Shown here piece after piece: positions 53,156-64,000 of a stretch of 64,000 nucleotides of DNA. The position numbers and the translations under genes were made by a program. The stretch is from positions 1 through 64,000 of the forward strand of contig NZ_JFJZ01000019.1 of assembly GCF_002115825.1 (NCBI RefSeq). The letters are read 5' to 3'. Each line of letters starts with the position of its first letter. The first letter of the stretch is position 1. The notes beneath the pieces are model-generated. The model searched no databases. It was not told where the DNA came from and saw only the letters and a list, made by a program, of their open reading frames with translations. The DNA is from Thalassospira sp. MCCC 1A01428 (GTDB lineage Bacteria > Pseudomonadota > Alphaproteobacteria > Rhodospirillales > Thalassospiraceae).

Positions 53156-55435
53156 CTATACCGTTGGCGATACATTATCATTTCCCGAAGAATTTTCAGT
53201 TAATTTTGCCGAGCTTTGCGGAAAGGACAATGTAATCCTTGCTCCACCCCCGGTGCCGTCAGCGAGTATAAGCTCTCCACCATGGTCTTCCATGATTTTC
53301 TTGACAATCGCCAGGCCAAGTCCGGTTCCCTTGCTACGGGTCGTCACATACGGCTCGGTCAACCGCTCCCGATGTTCGATCGGCAAGCCACGTCCGTTAT
53401 CCTCTATCACAATATCAATCCGCGAGTGAGCATCTTCACGGCGCGATATCAGAACACGAATGTGCCCGGGAGGAACCTCGCCTTCATCGCCATTTCGACC
53501 GGCAATAGCCTCGGCGGCGTTTTTCAGAGTATTGATAAGGCACTGGTTGACCTGACGTGCATCACATTGAATTCTGGTTTTGATATTTTCGTCAATTGCA
53601 AAATCATAAGTGATCGACGAATGGGCCTGTTGTTGTAAAAACAGGGCATCCCGCGTGAGTTCCGCCAAATCTTCTTCGCGCATTTTCGGACTGGGCATGC
53701 GCGCAAAGGATGAAAATTCGTCGACCATCCGGCCAATATCCCCAACCTGTCGTACAATCGTTTCGATGCAGGTTTTAAATACCTCGGTATCGCTTTGTAT
53801 TTCCTTTAAGTATTTACGGCGCAATCGTTCGGCTGAAAGCTGGATCGGCGTAAGCGGATTTTTAATTTCATGGGCGATACGACGTGCAACATCTGCCCAT
53901 GCCGCCATGCGTTGGGCATTTTGAAGCTCGGTCACATCGTCAAACGTTACCACATAGCCAAAAATAGACCTATCGCCAGCCCGTTCAACCGTCACCCTGG
54001 CCAGCAACATCAAATTCAGGCCATCCCGACGAATTTCTATCTGCCTCGGCTTGGATCGATCCCCTTCCTTGATGGCTTCGTCAAACAGAACCGTGAATTC
54101 GGGAATGACTTCACAAATTCCATGCCCCACCTTTTCCTCAAGGTCCAGTGCCAGTAATTCCGATGCGCTGCGATTGGGTAAATTAATACGACAATCAGCA
54201 TCCAACCCGACGACACCTGCCGTCACCCCACCCAAAATGGCCTCGGTAAAGCGTCGACGTTCGTCATTTAACCGGTTTGCTGCAATCAACTCGGCACGCT
54301 GGGTATCAAGCTGGGCTGTCATGCGGTTAAATGCACGGCTTAGGGCTTCAATTTCATCGCCCTGCCCGTCTAATGGCACCCGAAATGATAAATCGCCATC
54401 ACGAACTTTTTCTGCGCCATGAATAAGCTGAGAGATCGGCTCGACAATTCGTGTTGCCACTGTCAAGCCGAGCATTACTGCTGCAAGCAGCAAAACAACC
54501 GCTATAATCACAAAGATCATTACAAATGTAATGACAATGCCGGACCGTTCACCTTCAAGGTTTTCATACGCCTTAACAGCACGCCGTGCCTGTTCGATCC
54601 GATCAAGGACATTGCTGTCCACAAACCGGCCTACCAGCAAAAAACCATCAATGAAATTATCCAGCCTGACAACGGCCCGGATGCGATCTTCCGTGTCCCC
54701 CAACATCAGAACCACATCGTTAACCCGTGCGCGATCGAATACTTCTTGCGGCACAGGGGCGCCTTCAGGGTCATAGGAAAAACTGTAATCTGACTGGGCA
54801 ATAACGCGGCCACTGCCATCGATAATCAGGGCCTCGGGCAGACCGCGTGCATCGGCTTGCGCGGTAAGAATACGTGCCAAACGACCAGGATCCGTCGCAA
54901 ACGAAACCCCGAGACGTTGCAGATCGCTGGCGGTTGCCAGCGCATCCGCCCGGATCAGTTCCTGATGTTCCTGCAAATAGGCCTGGGCAATGACCATGCT
55001 TTCTTCAACCGCTGTTCGAATACGGTCGCTAAACCAGCCCTGAATGCCGAAATGCAGAAACAGCGCAGAAAAAACAGCCACGATAATGGCCGGGGTAACC
55101 GCCACCAGGCTAAACATTAAAACCAGCCGGGTATGCAACTTTGCCCCGGCGGTGCCTTTGCGCCGTTCCACCCAGATTTGTACAAGCTTGCGAGCCACCA
55201 GTGTGGCAAGTGCAAGCAACAAAACCAGATCGATATTAAGTAAAATGATAATCGTGCGTGGATCAGGCCGCAGCGGCGCTGTTCCCGTCATTGCCAGATA
55301 AGTGACAATTGCCGACAGCAACGCTGAAATTACCAGCCCAATGGCCAGTTTGCGAGACTGACCAATACGGCCTAACGCCTTAACAAAAGCCGATTGCTGC
55401 CACGCCTTTCGGCGTTGGCGCGCCGGAACGCTCAT
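53156..55435 (-). CDS. ntrY: Nitrogen sensor kinase NtrY
   Basis: The 759-residue membrane kinase has about four hydrophobic segments (two near residues 34-75, one near 100-125, one near 303-330). A large extracytoplasmic region, HAMP ([26 protein letters not shown]), PAS ([14 protein letters not shown]) and HisKA ([28 protein letters not shown]) domains follow, then an ATPase end with [33 protein letters not shown]. It senses nitrogen or redox state and phosphorylates NtrX. Its start overlaps the ntrC stop by four bases. Confidence 0.95.
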   Translation of the reverse strand: MSVPARQRRKAWQQSAFVKALGRIGQSRKLAIGLVISALLSAIVTYLAMTGTAPLRPDPRTIIILLNIDLVLLLALATLVARKLVQIWVERRKGTAGAKLHTRLVLMFSLVAVTPAIIVAVFSALFLHFGIQGWFSDRIRTAVEESMVIAQAYLQEHQELIRADALATASDLQRLGVSFATDPGRLARILTAQADARGLPEALIIDGSGRVIAQSDYSFSYDPEGAPVPQEVFDRARVNDVVLMLGDTEDRIRAVVRLDNFIDGFLLVGRFVDSNVLDRIEQARRAVKAYENLEGERSGIVITFVMIFVIIAVVLLLAAVMLGLTVATRIVEPISQLIHGAEKVRDGDLSFRVPLDGQGDEIEALSRAFNRMTAQLDTQRAELIAANRLNDERRRFTEAILGGVTAGVVGLDADCRINLPNRSASELLALDLEEKVGHGICEVIPEFTVLFDEAIKEGDRSKPRQIEIRRDGLNLMLLARVTVERAGDRSIFGYVVTFDDVTELQNAQRMAAWADVARRIAHEIKNPLTPIQLSAERLRRKYLKEIQSDTEVFKTCIETIVRQVGDIGRMVDEFSSFARMPSPKMREEDLAELTRDALFLQQQAHSSITYDFAIDENIKTRIQCDARQVNQCLINTLKNAAEAIAGRNGDEGEVPPGHIRVLISRREDAHSRIDIVIEDNGRGLPIEHRERLTEPYVTTRSKGTGLGLAIVKKIMEDHGGELILADGTGGGARITLSFPQSSAKLTENSSGNDNVSPTV

Positions 55436-56880
55436 TTGGCGCCCCGCACGACTTCAAGCCCAAGATCACGAATTTTCTTACGAAGCGTATTACGATTTAG
55501 CCCCAATACTTCGGCTGCCTTCACCTGATTACCCCGTGTGGCTTCCAGCGTTACGGTCAATAGCGGACGTTCCATTTCACGCAAGATACGGTCATACAGG
55601 CCGCTTGACGGCAAATCATCGTCATGGGCGTCATAATACTCTCGTACATGGCGCTCGATTGATTCAGCCAGGGATTGTGGCTCTCCCATCGGGGCTGCTT
55701 CAGCAACACTGTTTTCGGCAAATTCGGTTTCAATTACGTCCACACCAATCACGTCCTGCGAATACAGGGCCGTCAGACGGCGCACCATATTTTCAAGCTC
55801 GCGAATATTACCTGGCCAGCGATGCGCTTTTAAGCGGGCCATCGCATCGGACGACAGGTTTTTACGCGGTAGTCCCTGTTCACTTGCCTGCGCCAGAAAA
55901 TGATTCACCAGTTCAGGAATATCTTCCAGACGTTCGCGCAGGCTGGGCAAGCGGATTGGCACCACATTCAAACGATAAAACAGATCTTCACGGAAACTGC
56001 CTTCCCGGATGAGCTTGCGCAAATCCCGGTGGGTGGCGGCGACAATGCGCACATTCACGCGAATGGGCGTACGCCCCCCAACCCGGGTATATTCACCTTC
56101 CTGCAAAACACGCAACAAACGGGTTTGCGCCTCCAGCGGCATATCGCCAATTTCATCAAGAAACAGCGTTCCGCCTTCGGCTTGCTCAAACCGGCCAACC
56201 TTGCGTTCATTAGCCCCGGTAAAGGCACCTTTTTCATGACCGAACAGTTCGCTTTCGATCAACTCGCGCGGAATAGCGGCCATATTAATGGCAACAAATG
56301 GACCATGACGGCGCGATCCGTATTCATGCAAGGCGCGCGCAACCAGTTCCTTGCCAGTGCCGCTTTCACCCGTAACCATTACCGTTAAATCGGTATTCAT
56401 CAATCGTGCCAGCGACCGGTAAATTTCCTGCATCGCCGATGAACGACCAATCAAAGGCAAACGATCATCGCCTTCGTCATTGGGGGATTTCGTATTTTCC
56501 TGATTAACCGGCGTTTCAAGTGCCCGATCAACAATCCCCATCAACTCATTCAAATCGAAAGGTTTTGGCAAATATTCAAATGCACCACGCTGTGCAGCCT
56601 TAACAGCAGTTAACAAGGTATTTTGCGCGCTCATGACAATTACGCGCAGATCAGGGCGCAATTTGCGAATACGCGGCACCATGTCCAGGCCATTTTCATC
56701 AGGCATCATCACATCAGTGATCACAAGGTCGCCTTCACCATCGGCAATCCAGTCCCACAAGGTTTTACCGTGGCCGGTACTGCGGACTTCATGGCCTTGA
56801 CGCGACAGCGCCTGGGTAAGAACGGTACGAATGGCACGATCATCATCGGCGACAAGAATACGGGCTGGTTGCGCGCTCAT
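55432..56880 (-). CDS. ntrC: Nitrogen regulation protein NtrC (NR(I))
   Basis: The 482-residue sigma-54 activator has a receiver domain (D56 in LVITDVMMP), an AAA+ domain with [23 protein letters not shown], an intact GAFTGA loop ([17 protein letters not shown]), and a Fis-type HTH ([27 protein letters not shown]). Phosphorylated NtrC activates genes for nitrogen scavenging. It overlaps ntrB and ntrY by four bases on each side. Confidence 0.97.
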   Translation of the reverse strand: MSAQPARILVADDDRAIRTVLTQALSRQGHEVRSTGHGKTLWDWIADGEGDLVITDVMMPDENGLDMVPRIRKLRPDLRVIVMSAQNTLLTAVKAAQRGAFEYLPKPFDLNELMGIVDRALETPVNQENTKSPNDEGDDRLPLIGRSSAMQEIYRSLARLMNTDLTVMVTGESGTGKELVARALHEYGSRRHGPFVAINMAAIPRELIESELFGHEKGAFTGANERKVGRFEQAEGGTLFLDEIGDMPLEAQTRLLRVLQEGEYTRVGGRTPIRVNVRIVAATHRDLRKLIREGSFREDLFYRLNVVPIRLPSLRERLEDIPELVNHFLAQASEQGLPRKNLSSDAMARLKAHRWPGNIRELENMVRRLTALYSQDVIGVDVIETEFAENSVAEAAPMGEPQSLAESIERHVREYYDAHDDDLPSSGLYDRILREMERPLLTVTLEATRGNQVKAAEVLGLNRNTLRKKIRDLGLEVVRGAK

Positions 56881-58025
56881 AATGTTTCTTCCTTGATCCA
56901 GCTATCTTTCTGAGTGGCCTGCACATTTTCAGCCAAAGTACGATGATAGATCGGCAACATGATTTGAAACTCAGCTCCCCCGGTAGGAACCTCTTTTACC
57001 TCGATCACGCCCCCATGGTCGCTAATGATTTTAGCAACCAGTGCCAGCCCCAGCCCCGACCCGGTAGGTTTGGTGGTTACAAACGGGTCAAACAGGCTTT
57101 CTCGCATGTCTGGTGGAATACCCGAACCATTGTCACGCACCGAGACAACCAGTGGCAAATGTACCCGTGTATCTCCGCCGGCAACTGCCAGACGAACCCC
57201 ATGCTGATAGCGGGTGGAAATGGTAATTTGGCCATCATCGGACTGAACGGCTTCGGCGGCATTTTTGACAAGGTTGAGGAACACCTGAATCAACTGGTCG
57301 CGGTTGCCATAAACCGGTGGCAAGGATGGATCATAAATCTCTTCAAAATGAAGGTTGTGTCCAAAGCCGTTTTCCGCCAGTCGACGGACATGCTCCAGCA
57401 CGGTATGAATATTAACAGCCCCGCGCTCCAACGGCTTGTCGGAAAAAATTTCCATCCGGTCAACCAGATTAACAATGCGGTCTGCTTCATCGCAAATCAG
57501 ACGGGTTAACACCCGGTCATCTTCATTTGCTGTTTGCTCGAGCAATTGTGCCGCACCCCGGATACCTGACAACGGATTCTTGATCTCATGAGCCAGAATC
57601 GCCGCCATTGCACTCACCGAACGTGCAGAGTTTCGGCTAAGCAGTTGATTATCAATCTTTTGCGCAATCGAACGGGGCTCAAATGTTAAAACAGCAGAGC
57701 CTATTTCCTCGGGCATAGACCCGACGGTCAGGTTAACCGCATGACGTCCGATCTTAGGGCTTTCTATCAATAAATCATGATCGGCAACCAAAGTTGCTTC
57801 ATCAATAGCCTGTGCAATTAACGAAAAAACCGGGCTGTCCCCGGGGATAAAATCCTTCAGGTTACTGCGGCACAACACAGCTGCACTGGTATTGAAAAGC
57901 TGTTCGGTTGCCTGGTTCACAAACCGGATTTTGCCATCACGGTCGGCGACCACCACTGCGCTGGCAATTGCGTTTAAAACGCCGGCGGGATCAACATTGT
58001 GTCCCTTGCCAAAGCCAAGCCTCAT
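56877..58025 (-). CDS. ntrB: Nitrogen sensor kinase NtrB (NR(II))
   Basis: The 382-residue soluble kinase has an N-terminal PAS domain (about residues 13-90) and phosphoaccepting H146 in [21 protein letters not shown]. The ATPase domain has [24 protein letters not shown] and [21 protein letters not shown]. In its class it is controlled by PII protein and acts on NtrC. It is directly downstream of dusB and upstream of ntrC. Confidence 0.96.
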   Translation of the reverse strand: MRLGFGKGHNVDPAGVLNAIASAVVVADRDGKIRFVNQATEQLFNTSAAVLCRSNLKDFIPGDSPVFSLIAQAIDEATLVADHDLLIESPKIGRHAVNLTVGSMPEEIGSAVLTFEPRSIAQKIDNQLLSRNSARSVSAMAAILAHEIKNPLSGIRGAAQLLEQTANEDDRVLTRLICDEADRIVNLVDRMEIFSDKPLERGAVNIHTVLEHVRRLAENGFGHNLHFEEIYDPSLPPVYGNRDQLIQVFLNLVKNAAEAVQSDDGQITISTRYQHGVRLAVAGGDTRVHLPLVVSVRDNGSGIPPDMRESLFDPFVTTKPTGSGLGLALVAKIISDHGGVIEVKEVPTGGAEFQIMLPIYHRTLAENVQATQKDSWIKEETL

Positions 58026-58071
58026 TTTCCGTCCCCCGATCGTAATCTGCGTTCAGGTAATGCTGTTCGGC

Positions 58072-59079
58072 TTATGCCGCGCATTCCTGTAATTCGGTTT
58101 CAATTTTTGGTTCGTAAAAGGCGCGAATGGCATCTTTTACCTGTACCGGATCATCTAGCACATTAACGGTGCGGCGAAATTCCGTCGCGTCACGCAAACC
58201 ATTGCAATACCACCCCAAATGCTTGCGCGCGATCCGGTATCCCGGCACGTGTCCATGATGGTCAATAATCGCGTCATAATGGGCCAAAATGGTTTCAAGT
58301 TGCTGTTCCAGTGATGGCGCAGGCAGCTTTGATCCGGTTTTAAGATAATGTGACACCTGTTTTAAAAACCACGGTCGCCCTTGTGCGCCACGGCCTATCA
58401 TAACCCCATCGGCACCGGACCGGCACAAAAGCTCGGCGGCATCTTCTTCACTTTGAATATCACCATTGCCAATTACCGGAATACGCACAGCCGATTTCAC
58501 ATCACCAATCGCATCCCAATCGGCCTGCCCCTTATAGAACTGGCATCGTGTGCGGCCGTGTATCGTCAGCATTTGAATGCCCAGATCCTCGGCTATCCGG
58601 CCTAATCGTGGTGCGTTACGATCATCATCGTCCCAACCAAGACGCATTTTAAGCGTAACAGGTACTGTGACCGCCTTAACCGTGGCTTCCATAATGTCAG
58701 CTGCCAGCTTTTCCTGACGCATCAAGGCGGACCCGGCGTAACCTTTGGTCACTTTTTTGGCAGGGCACCCCATATTGATATCAATAATCATGGCACCCCG
58801 AGCTTCATTCATCCGGGCGGCTTCGGCCATCTCGTCAGGGTCAGTTCCGGCCAGTTGCACGGAAAGCGGGCTTTCGGCTGCACAATCGCCGTGCATTTTG
58901 CGCACTTCTTTTTGATGTTGCTGAATGCGGGTCATGGCATCAGACGCAATCATTTCCGACACGACAAGATGATCGCCAAACCGGCGCACCTGTTGACGAA
59001 ATGGAAGGTCGGTAACACCCGACATCGGTGCCAGAACAACATTTTCCGGCACACTGACAGACCCGATCTGCAACGACAT
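58072..59079 (-). CDS. dusB: tRNA-dihydrouridine synthase (NifR3 type)
   Basis: The 335-residue TIM-barrel flavoenzyme reduces uridine in tRNA. It has LAPMSGVTDLPFR, DINMGCPAKKVTKGYAGSALM (catalytic cysteine in GCPAKK), MLTIHGRTRCQFYKGQADW and VIGNGDIQSEEDAAELL. In Rhodospirillales it heads the nifR3-ntrBC-ntrYX operon, which fits here, 46 bases before ntrB. Confidence 0.95.
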   Translation of the reverse strand: MSLQIGSVSVPENVVLAPMSGVTDLPFRQQVRRFGDHLVVSEMIASDAMTRIQQHQKEVRKMHGDCAAESPLSVQLAGTDPDEMAEAARMNEARGAMIIDINMGCPAKKVTKGYAGSALMRQEKLAADIMEATVKAVTVPVTLKMRLGWDDDDRNAPRLGRIAEDLGIQMLTIHGRTRCQFYKGQADWDAIGDVKSAVRIPVIGNGDIQSEEDAAELLCRSGADGVMIGRGAQGRPWFLKQVSHYLKTGSKLPAPSLEQQLETILAHYDAIIDHHGHVPGYRIARKHLGWYCNGLRDATEFRRTVNVLDDPVQVKDAIRAFYEPKIETELQECAA

Positions 59080-59194
59080 GAAGATATTCCAATTGCCTAA
59101 AACTTGGGCAGATTAATGAAACTGAACGCAGAGTGCAACAACTCTAAGCGATACAGTTAAAGGATTGCGGGTTAATGCTGATTTGAAAGGAAAA

Positions 59195-60001
59195 TTACCC
59201 CAACAAATAAACCGTGACAAAACGCACACCGGGAAAAGCAAGCGTTAAAAGAAGCCATGCCCCCAACACGAACCGCACAGCCATTCGCCCGCGCAGGCTT
59301 GAACGTTCATGAATCCAGATCAACACACAAATGACAGCAAAGCCCAGCAAGGTCAGCAGCATTTTATGATCAACCGTCCACAAGGATGTGCCCTCTACCT
59401 GTCGCAAGGCAAAACCGGTTACAATGCCAATAACCAGCACCCATGCCGACCATTTCAAATAACTGACCAGCATCTGCTCACTGTCTCGCAGCGGGGGTAA
59501 GCGTCGGCTCCACCGGGTAGGACGACGATTTTTCAGGGCATTTTCCTGCACGACATAGGCCATTGCCGCAATGGCCGCAATTGTTACCAGTGCATACGTG
59601 ACCAGCGACGTTCCAATATGCACCCAAAGCCACGCCGAATATAAAACCTGTTCTTCCACCTGCCCGGGTGCCGCACCATCAATGGATTCAAACACACCGG
59701 CGACGCCACCAAACAACAGCAAATATGCCCCGACATACCCGGCCAGCCGCCAGACCTGCTGGCGGGTATCACAACCTGCCATGCCACCAAATGCAAATAA
59801 CACCGTCAGTTCGGACCAGTGCAAAGCCGATGAAAACCCGCGCGACTGCACCGCCTCACCCGTCAGGCTTAAAACAGCAATTGTTCCGATAATACCCAGC
59901 GCGATAGAGCCATATAACCAAAGGTCACGTTGCGGTTCGCGACGTAAAATCTGGGCTGTCAACGGCAGCAGGGAAAGAATGTGGATGGCAGTGGCGATCA
60001 T
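59195..60001 (-). CDS. CcsA/YpjD-like cytochrome c assembly family membrane protein
   Basis: The 268-residue integral membrane protein has about eight hydrophobic segments and the conserved late [26 protein letters not shown]. This matches the small CcsA-type family (inner membrane protein YpjD) rather than full CcsA. Haem handling is the family theme, but its exact role is unknown. The ATG at 60001 with GGAC upstream starts just before the first helix; the longer frame to 60058 adds an unlikely polar leader. Confidence 0.85.
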   Translation of the reverse strand: MIATAIHILSLLPLTAQILRREPQRDLWLYGSIALGIIGTIAVLSLTGEAVQSRGFSSALHWSELTVLFAFGGMAGCDTRQQVWRLAGYVGAYLLLFGGVAGVFESIDGAAPGQVEEQVLYSAWLWVHIGTSLVTYALVTIAAIAAMAYVVQENALKNRRPTRWSRRLPPLRDSEQMLVSYLKWSAWVLVIGIVTGFALRQVEGTSLWTVDHKMLLTLLGFAVICVLIWIHERSSLRGRMAVRFVLGAWLLLTLAFPGVRFVTVYLLG

Positions 60002-60115
60002 ACACGGACGTCCAGAATGGTTACGGGCAATAAAACAGCCAATTTGCCGACTTGGCAAACCCGGCCCGGAAAGATAGCTTGTGGCTCACTTTATACATGT
60101 GAGCGCATATCGTTT

Positions 60116-61357
60116 ATGAACAAAAAAATCTCGGTTGTCATCGTTGCTGCCGGTAGCGGTAGCAGATTTGGTGATCCGCTTCCAAAACAATATCATCAGA
60201 TAGGGAATAAACCCCTTTTACGCCATTGCGTTGAAGCGTTTATGCACATTTGCCCTCCAGGTCAAATTCAGGTGGTCTATAATGTCGACCATCATTTGTA
60301 TCTTGAGGCCGCCATCGGCGACCTGATACATCATGCAGGCCTATGCCCGGCGGTCAGTGGTGGACATACGCGCCAACAATCAGTTCTAAATGGTTTGCGC
60401 GCCCTTAAAAATGGGACACCGGATCATGTTCTGATCCACGACGCCGCCCGCCCTGGCATTGATTCAGAAGTTATCAATCGGGTACTTGCCGCCCTTCTTG
60501 ATCATGCCGGTGCCATACCGGGTATCCCGGTAGCCGATACGATCAAGCAATGTGACCCGCACGGCAATATCAGCCGGACCATTCCGCGCGAAACCCTTAT
60601 GCGGGCACAAACACCACAAGGTTTCAATTTTCAAACTATTCTTGATGCCCATGAACAGTTTGAAGGCCAGGAAATGACCGACGATGCCAGCCTGCTAGAA
60701 CAGCTTGGCATTCCGGTTAAATGCGTTACGGGAAGCGATCAAAACGATAAAATCACCCGCCAGAACGATTTATCGCGCATGAGCGAACATTTCACCAATA
60801 ACCAAACCACACTATCGCATCCCCGCCCCGAGCAGGAGACCAGGAATATGCCCGGCACGACTTCCGAAGAATTTCGCACTGGCACCGGATTTGACGTACA
60901 TCGCTTTGCCCCGGGCGATGCCTGCATGTTATGTGGCATTTCGGTGCCCCATAGCGCCCGTCTGGAGGGGCATTCGGATGCCGATGTTGGCCTGCACGCT
61001 TTAACGGATGCCATTCTTGGTGCCATTGCAGCAGGCGACATCGGCCAGCATTTCCCGCCCAGCGACCCGCAATGGAAAGGGGCCGCATCCGACCAGTTTT
61101 TAAAACACGCCGCAAGACTGGTGGCGGGCCGTGGCGGCCGAATTGTAAATGTTGATGTGACGCTGATTTGCGAGCGCCCTAAAATCGGCCCGCATACCGC
61201 AGCAATGCGCCAGGCTGTTGCCGATATCCTCGAAATTGACGTCGACAGAGTAAATATCAAAGCAACCACGTCGGAACGATTAGGCTTTACCGGTCGCGAG
61301 GAAGGCATTGCCGCACAGGCAAGTGCCAGCATCGCCCTGCCATTCGTACTATCGTGA
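60116..61357 (+). CDS. ispDF: Bifunctional IspD/IspF enzyme of the MEP isoprenoid pathway
   Basis: The 413-residue fusion has a cytidylyltransferase IspD domain ([36 protein letters not shown], about residues 1-230). A linker follows, then an IspF domain (about 255-413: [43 protein letters not shown]). It makes CDP-methylerythritol and cyclises its phosphate, non-adjacent steps of the pathway. Such fusions are typical of alphaproteobacteria. The start follows a long in-frame upstream region without a clear site, so it is chosen by domain start. Confidence 0.95.
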   Translation: MNKKISVVIVAAGSGSRFGDPLPKQYHQIGNKPLLRHCVEAFMHICPPGQIQVVYNVDHHLYLEAAIGDLIHHAGLCPAVSGGHTRQQSVLNGLRALKNGTPDHVLIHDAARPGIDSEVINRVLAALLDHAGAIPGIPVADTIKQCDPHGNISRTIPRETLMRAQTPQGFNFQTILDAHEQFEGQEMTDDASLLEQLGIPVKCVTGSDQNDKITRQNDLSRMSEHFTNNQTTLSHPRPEQETRNMPGTTSEEFRTGTGFDVHRFAPGDACMLCGISVPHSARLEGHSDADVGLHALTDAILGAIAAGDIGQHFPPSDPQWKGAASDQFLKHAARLVAGRGGRIVNVDVTLICERPKIGPHTAAMRQAVADILEIDVDRVNIKATTSERLGFTGREEGIAAQASASIALPFVLS

Positions 61358-61385
61358 TCGCACTTCGGCAGAGTTATAAAAAACA

Positions 61386-61411
61386 AAAGGCGGGCCCAAG
61401 GGTCCGCCTTT
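61386..61411. terminator. Bidirectional terminator between ispDF and yciB
   Basis: AAAGGCGGGCCC and GGGTCCGCCTTT (one G-T pair) meet around two A, lying 28 bases after both convergent stop codons on either side. The A- and T-rich ends suit termination from both directions. Confidence 0.75.
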
Positions 61412-61438
61412 ATGCATTGCGCTAAAAAACCTATAATA

Positions 61439-61999
61439 TCAGGCTTCTGCACCGTCTTCTTCAGGCAACTGGTATTTCAGAATCACAGGCACCTGAGCAA
61501 ATCCGAACAGCAAAGTAATTGGCGTAACGCCCCATACCTTGAAAGCGACCCAGAAGTCGGTACTGAAATTACGCCAGACGATTTCGTTGGCAATGGCCAG
61601 AGCAATAAAAAACAGGCCCCAGCGCCATGTCAAAATCCGCCAGCCTTCATCCGATGCGCGAAATGCGCTTTCGAGAACAAGTTTCAAAAACAGTTTCCCA
61701 GCAACAAGGCCACCAAACAAAATAGCCGCAAACATCAGATTTACAATTGTCGGCTTGATCTTGATGAACAGGTCATCCTGCAAATACAGCGTCAAACCAC
61801 CAAACACGATCACAAACACCCCGCCAATCAGCGGCATAACCGGAATGGTTCGATTAATTAAAAAGGACACCGACAACGCGACAATGGTGGCGACAACAAA
61901 CACAAGTGTTGCGCTCATCAGATCGTGGGTAATTGCGTTTACCGCAAAAAACAGGACCAGCGGGCCCATTTCCAGGACCAGTTTGGTTAAATGATTCAT
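61439..61999 (-). CDS. yciB: Inner membrane septation protein YciB/IspZ
   Basis: The 186-residue membrane protein has five or six hydrophobic segments. Family motifs include LEMGPLVLFFAVNA, ALSVSFLINRTIPVMPLIGGVFVIVFGGLTLYLQDDLFIKIKPTIVN, and WRNFSTDFWVAFKVWGV. YciB family proteins act in envelope synthesis and septation. Normal length. Confidence 0.93.
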   Translation of the reverse strand: MNHLTKLVLEMGPLVLFFAVNAITHDLMSATLVFVVATIVALSVSFLINRTIPVMPLIGGVFVIVFGGLTLYLQDDLFIKIKPTIVNLMFAAILFGGLVAGKLFLKLVLESAFRASDEGWRILTWRWGLFFIALAIANEIVWRNFSTDFWVAFKVWGVTPITLLFGFAQVPVILKYQLPEEDGAEA

Positions 62000-62115
62000 C
62001 GTGTCACTTCTTTTGTCAATTTGGCCCCATCCTAGGGGGGCAACCGGTTTAGCGCAACATCCGTCTTCCCGGTTTCCGGCTCACAGGCCGTCACTTTTTA
62101 TTGCTAGACTGTTAG

Positions 62116-62454
62116 TTATTGAACCTGGGCCAGCAACCATGCTGCGTAACCATCATTTATGCGCCCTACTGGCAGTTCCATAACACATGGCGTATCATAA
62201 GGATGTCTTTCAATGATGAAATCCATCAAACGTTCAGCCGTCCCCTGTCTGGTCTTCAATAGCAATACAGCTTCGTCCCCTTCCTCCACGACACCTTCCC
62301 ATTCGTAAATGGCTGTCATGACCGGGAATATGTTGCCACATGCCGCCAGTTTCTGACCAACGGCTGACCGGGCAATATCCTTCCCACATTCAATGTCAGG
62401 TACGGTAACGTAGAGAATGACTATATCATCGGTTTTTTCGGGCAAACTCGCCAT
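62116..62454 (-). CDS. cutA: Divalent-cation tolerance protein CutA
   Basis: The 112-residue protein is a trimeric CutA1. Signs are VILYVTVPDIECGKDIARSAVGQKLAACGNIFP, YEWEGVVEEGDEAVLLLKTRQGTAERLMDFIIERHPYDTPCVMELPV. Family members have a ferredoxin-like fold, and the cation role is not settled. The ATG at 62454 has AGGAGC upstream and starts the conserved part; a longer frame to 62508 is not supported. Confidence 0.92.
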   Translation of the reverse strand: MASLPEKTDDIVILYVTVPDIECGKDIARSAVGQKLAACGNIFPVMTAIYEWEGVVEEGDEAVLLLKTRQGTAERLMDFIIERHPYDTPCVMELPVGRINDGYAAWLLAQVQ

Positions 62455-62550
62455 GCCGGTTGCTCCTGTTTCAAATATCAGCGAAACTTTTGTCATAGAC
62501 GCCAGCAAAGATCGTACGGCTTACAATCATGCGGAACAGGGAAGTTTAAC

Positions 62551-62798
62551 ATGCCCTCCTCCAAGGCTGCAAAACCGACCAACAGTCAATATCACTGGCT
62601 TCAGCGCGGATTGACCCAACCCGGTGGTAATTGCCCCTGTTTGATGAAAATGGCCGCCAGATACCTGCTAAAACCGTGCAGGCCTGCATCAGGCATGGCT
62701 GGGCTGAGCCATGGTTTGCCAATCCGTTAAAGCCTGATTGGCTGGTGTGTAAACTTACACAGGCCGGATGCAAGATCGCCAAAGGGGACGCACCATAA
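62551..62798 (+). pseudogene. Small gene broken by a one-base frameshift
   Basis: An ATG with AGGGAAG upstream opens MPSSKAAKPTNSQYHWLQRG-LTQPGG, then the frame changes. From 62631 another frame continues LPLFDENGRQIPAKTVQ, ACIRHGWAEPWFANPLKPDW, LVCKLTQAG to a stop at 62796. The joint gives QPGG-(K)-LPLFDENG if one base is added near 62629-62631 (GGTGGTAA followed by TTG). The whole reads as an 82-residue protein of the kind seen as small conserved hypotheticals in alphaproteobacteria. It is either a recent pseudogene or a sequencing error. I do not know its function. Confidence 0.55.
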
Positions 62799-62869
62799 AG
62801 TGTTGCCGTTACCCCGGAAAATGAATGATCGTTACATTTGACGGCGAATGTTCCGGTTGATTTGAACAT

Positions 62870-62900
62870 AAAAAAAACCCGCCCCGAGATCTTGGGCAGG
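62870..62900 (-). terminator. Terminator of the tRNA-Pro transcript
   Basis: On the minus strand CCTGCCC and GGGCGGG (one G-T pair) enclose a nine-base loop and are followed by eight T. It lies 33 bases beyond the tRNA 3' end. Confidence 0.8.
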
Positions 62901-62933
62901 TAATTGATCTGTAATGATAGTTCAGAAAGATAT

Positions 62934-63010
62934 TGGTCGGAGCGAGAGGATTCGAACCTCCGACCCCCTGCACCCCATGCAGGTGCGCTACCAGGCTGCG
63001 CCACGCTCCG
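62934..63010 (-). tRNA. tRNA-Pro (anticodon GGG)
   Basis: The 77-base minus-strand gene starts CGGAGCGTGGCGCAGCCTGG. It has anticodon GGG in the loop ATGGGGT on a CCTGC/GCAGG stem, the T-loop GGTTCGAATCC, and ends CGCTCCG-A-CCA with encoded CCA. All stems pair well. Confidence 0.95.
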
Positions 63011-63075
63011 ACCGATGTGCGCCTTGCGGCGCGGACAGATACATAGCCCTGCCACGCCCAAGACGCAAATGATTT

Positions 63076-63585
63076 TTATGGATTTTTTTGCACTTTCTCA
63101 AGTGCTGTCCGCAAAAGCGATTGAAGCCCTTCCAATTCGCCCAGAAGGTTCACAAGTGCATCCCGATCAATGCCTGCATTGGCAGAATCCAAAGCAACAT
63201 CAGCATTATCAGCCAAAGGTGATGTTTCCACGCTCGCCGGACGCGACTCATCTGTCTGATTATTTTCAACCAACGGAAATGACGACGCCCCTTCAGGCAA
63301 AGTACCGCCATTTTGTGCAATCAGTTTCTGCACACCTTTAATGGTGTAACCCTGATCATGCAAAAGTGCGCGAATACCTTGCAGGAATTCGATATCATCA
63401 GGCCGATAATAACGTCGCCCCCCTGCCCGTTTCATGGGTTTGATTTGTGGAAATTTCTGTTCCCAAAAACGCAAAACGTGTTGCTGCAACCCTAATTCGG
63501 TTGCAGCCTCGCTAATTGTCCTGAAAGCAGAGTCAGATTTTATGGTACGGCGATTTTTCGCCGTTTCCCCCAGTTCATTTTTCAT
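63076..63585 (-). CDS. MerR family transcriptional regulator
   Basis: The 169-residue protein has a MerR winged HTH at about residues 20-90 ([69 protein letters not shown]). No metal-binding cysteines follow; the C-terminal half is acidic and low in motifs. It is a conserved partner of ihfA in alphaproteobacteria; its ligand and targets are unknown. Confidence 0.9.
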   Translation of the reverse strand: MKNELGETAKNRRTIKSDSAFRTISEAATELGLQQHVLRFWEQKFPQIKPMKRAGGRRYYRPDDIEFLQGIRALLHDQGYTIKGVQKLIAQNGGTLPEGASSFPLVENNQTDESRPASVETSPLADNADVALDSANAGIDRDALVNLLGELEGLQSLLRTALEKVQKNP

Positions 63586-63604
63586 TGATCGCGCTTATTC
63601 GTAA

Positions 63605-63895
63605 TTATGCGTTAATGCGCGATTTAAGAACCTGTGATGGCCGGAAAACCAACACTTTACGCGGCAATATCGGTACTTCTTCGCCCGTCTTGGGGTTTCG
63701 GCCAATCCGTTCCCCCTTGCTGCGGACAGAAAAACTGCCGAACGACGATATTTTTACAACTTCATCCCGAATCAACGCACCAGAAATTTCATCAAGAACT
63801 GTTTCCAGCAACTGGGCAGATTCGTTACGCGAAAGGCCGACTTCCTGATAGACCGCTTCGGCTAGATCGGCGCGGGTAACCGTTGTTTCCGACAT
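63605..63895 (-). CDS. ihfA: Integration host factor alpha subunit
   Basis: The 96-residue DNA-bending protein has [31 protein letters not shown] and the beta-arm region [45 protein letters not shown], typical of IhfA. As IhfA/IhfB it bends DNA in recombination and in sigma-54 promoters such as those used by NtrC. The ATG at 63895 has GAGGAGG upstream. It lies 19 bases before the MerR gene. Confidence 0.96.
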   Translation of the reverse strand: MSETTVTRADLAEAVYQEVGLSRNESAQLLETVLDEISGALIRDEVVKISSFGSFSVRSKGERIGRNPKTGEEVPILPRKVLVFRPSQVLKSRINA

Positions 63896-64000
63896 GCAGA
63901 CCGCCTCCTCATAACAGGGCAATGAACACAAGGTTATAGTTGGTGGCTAAACCAGTCAATATCAATAGGATACACGCGATTGTGGCGGAAAGTTGCACTT

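Overview
The window looks like chromosome of a marine alphaproteobacterium of the Rhodospirillales, most like Thalassospira (inference). The basis is the dusB-ntrB-ntrC-ntrY-ntrX-trkA-dat-hfq-hflX block, a fused ispDF gene, a full ectoine operon with its own aspartate kinase and a MarR-type regulator, and the ihfA-MerR-tRNA-Pro neighbourhood. No species can be proved from this sequence alone.

Region 1, 1 to about 15134: the right-hand part of a prophage. Tail genes come in the order of phage Mu (gpN, gpP, gp45, gp46, gp47, gp48), followed by a tail fibre, a fibre chaperone and a lysis cassette (holin, second small membrane protein, secreted lytic transglycosylase, nested Rz/Rz1 spanins). An immunity region follows: three tandem small Cro/C1-type regulators facing a Bro-N antirepressor across a palindromic operator. 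The prophage ends with a tyrosine integrase next to the 3' end of a tRNA-Ser(TGA) gene, the likely attachment site. So it is a mosaic: Mu-like tail, but site-specific integration. The left end lies outside the window. The last 107 codons of the antirepressor also occur, about 97% identical, at the very start of the window.

Region 2, 15.2-24.7 kb: core genes on the + strand for cell wall and DNA metabolism (YdcF, MltB-type transglycosylase, RlpA, D,D-carboxypeptidase, tmk, holB, metG, tatD, a metallo-beta-lactamase-fold hydrolase). Region 3, 24.7-33.1 kb: a stand-alone ABC exporter membrane domain, an RND efflux pump pair, and a large GH64-like protein with apparent inserted domains. Region 4, 33.6-39.5 kb: gnd, then an unrecognised cluster of an ATP-grasp ligase facing a GNAT-like acyltransferase plus Rieske oxygenase operon, and an unknown membrane protein.

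Region 5, 39.8-44.7 kb: the ectoine locus, ectR divergent from ectA-ectB-ectC-ask, with strong hairpins in both ectA-ectB and ectB-ectC gaps. Region 6, 44.8-59.1 kb: mazG, then a long minus-strand block from dusB through the two nitrogen two-component systems, TrkA, D-amino acid aminotransferase, a HAD phosphatase, Hfq, HflX and an inositol-monophosphatase family enzyme. Region 7, 59.2-64 kb: a CcsA/YpjD-like membrane protein, ispDF, yciB, cutA, a frameshifted small gene, tRNA-Pro(GGG), a MerR regulator and ihfA.
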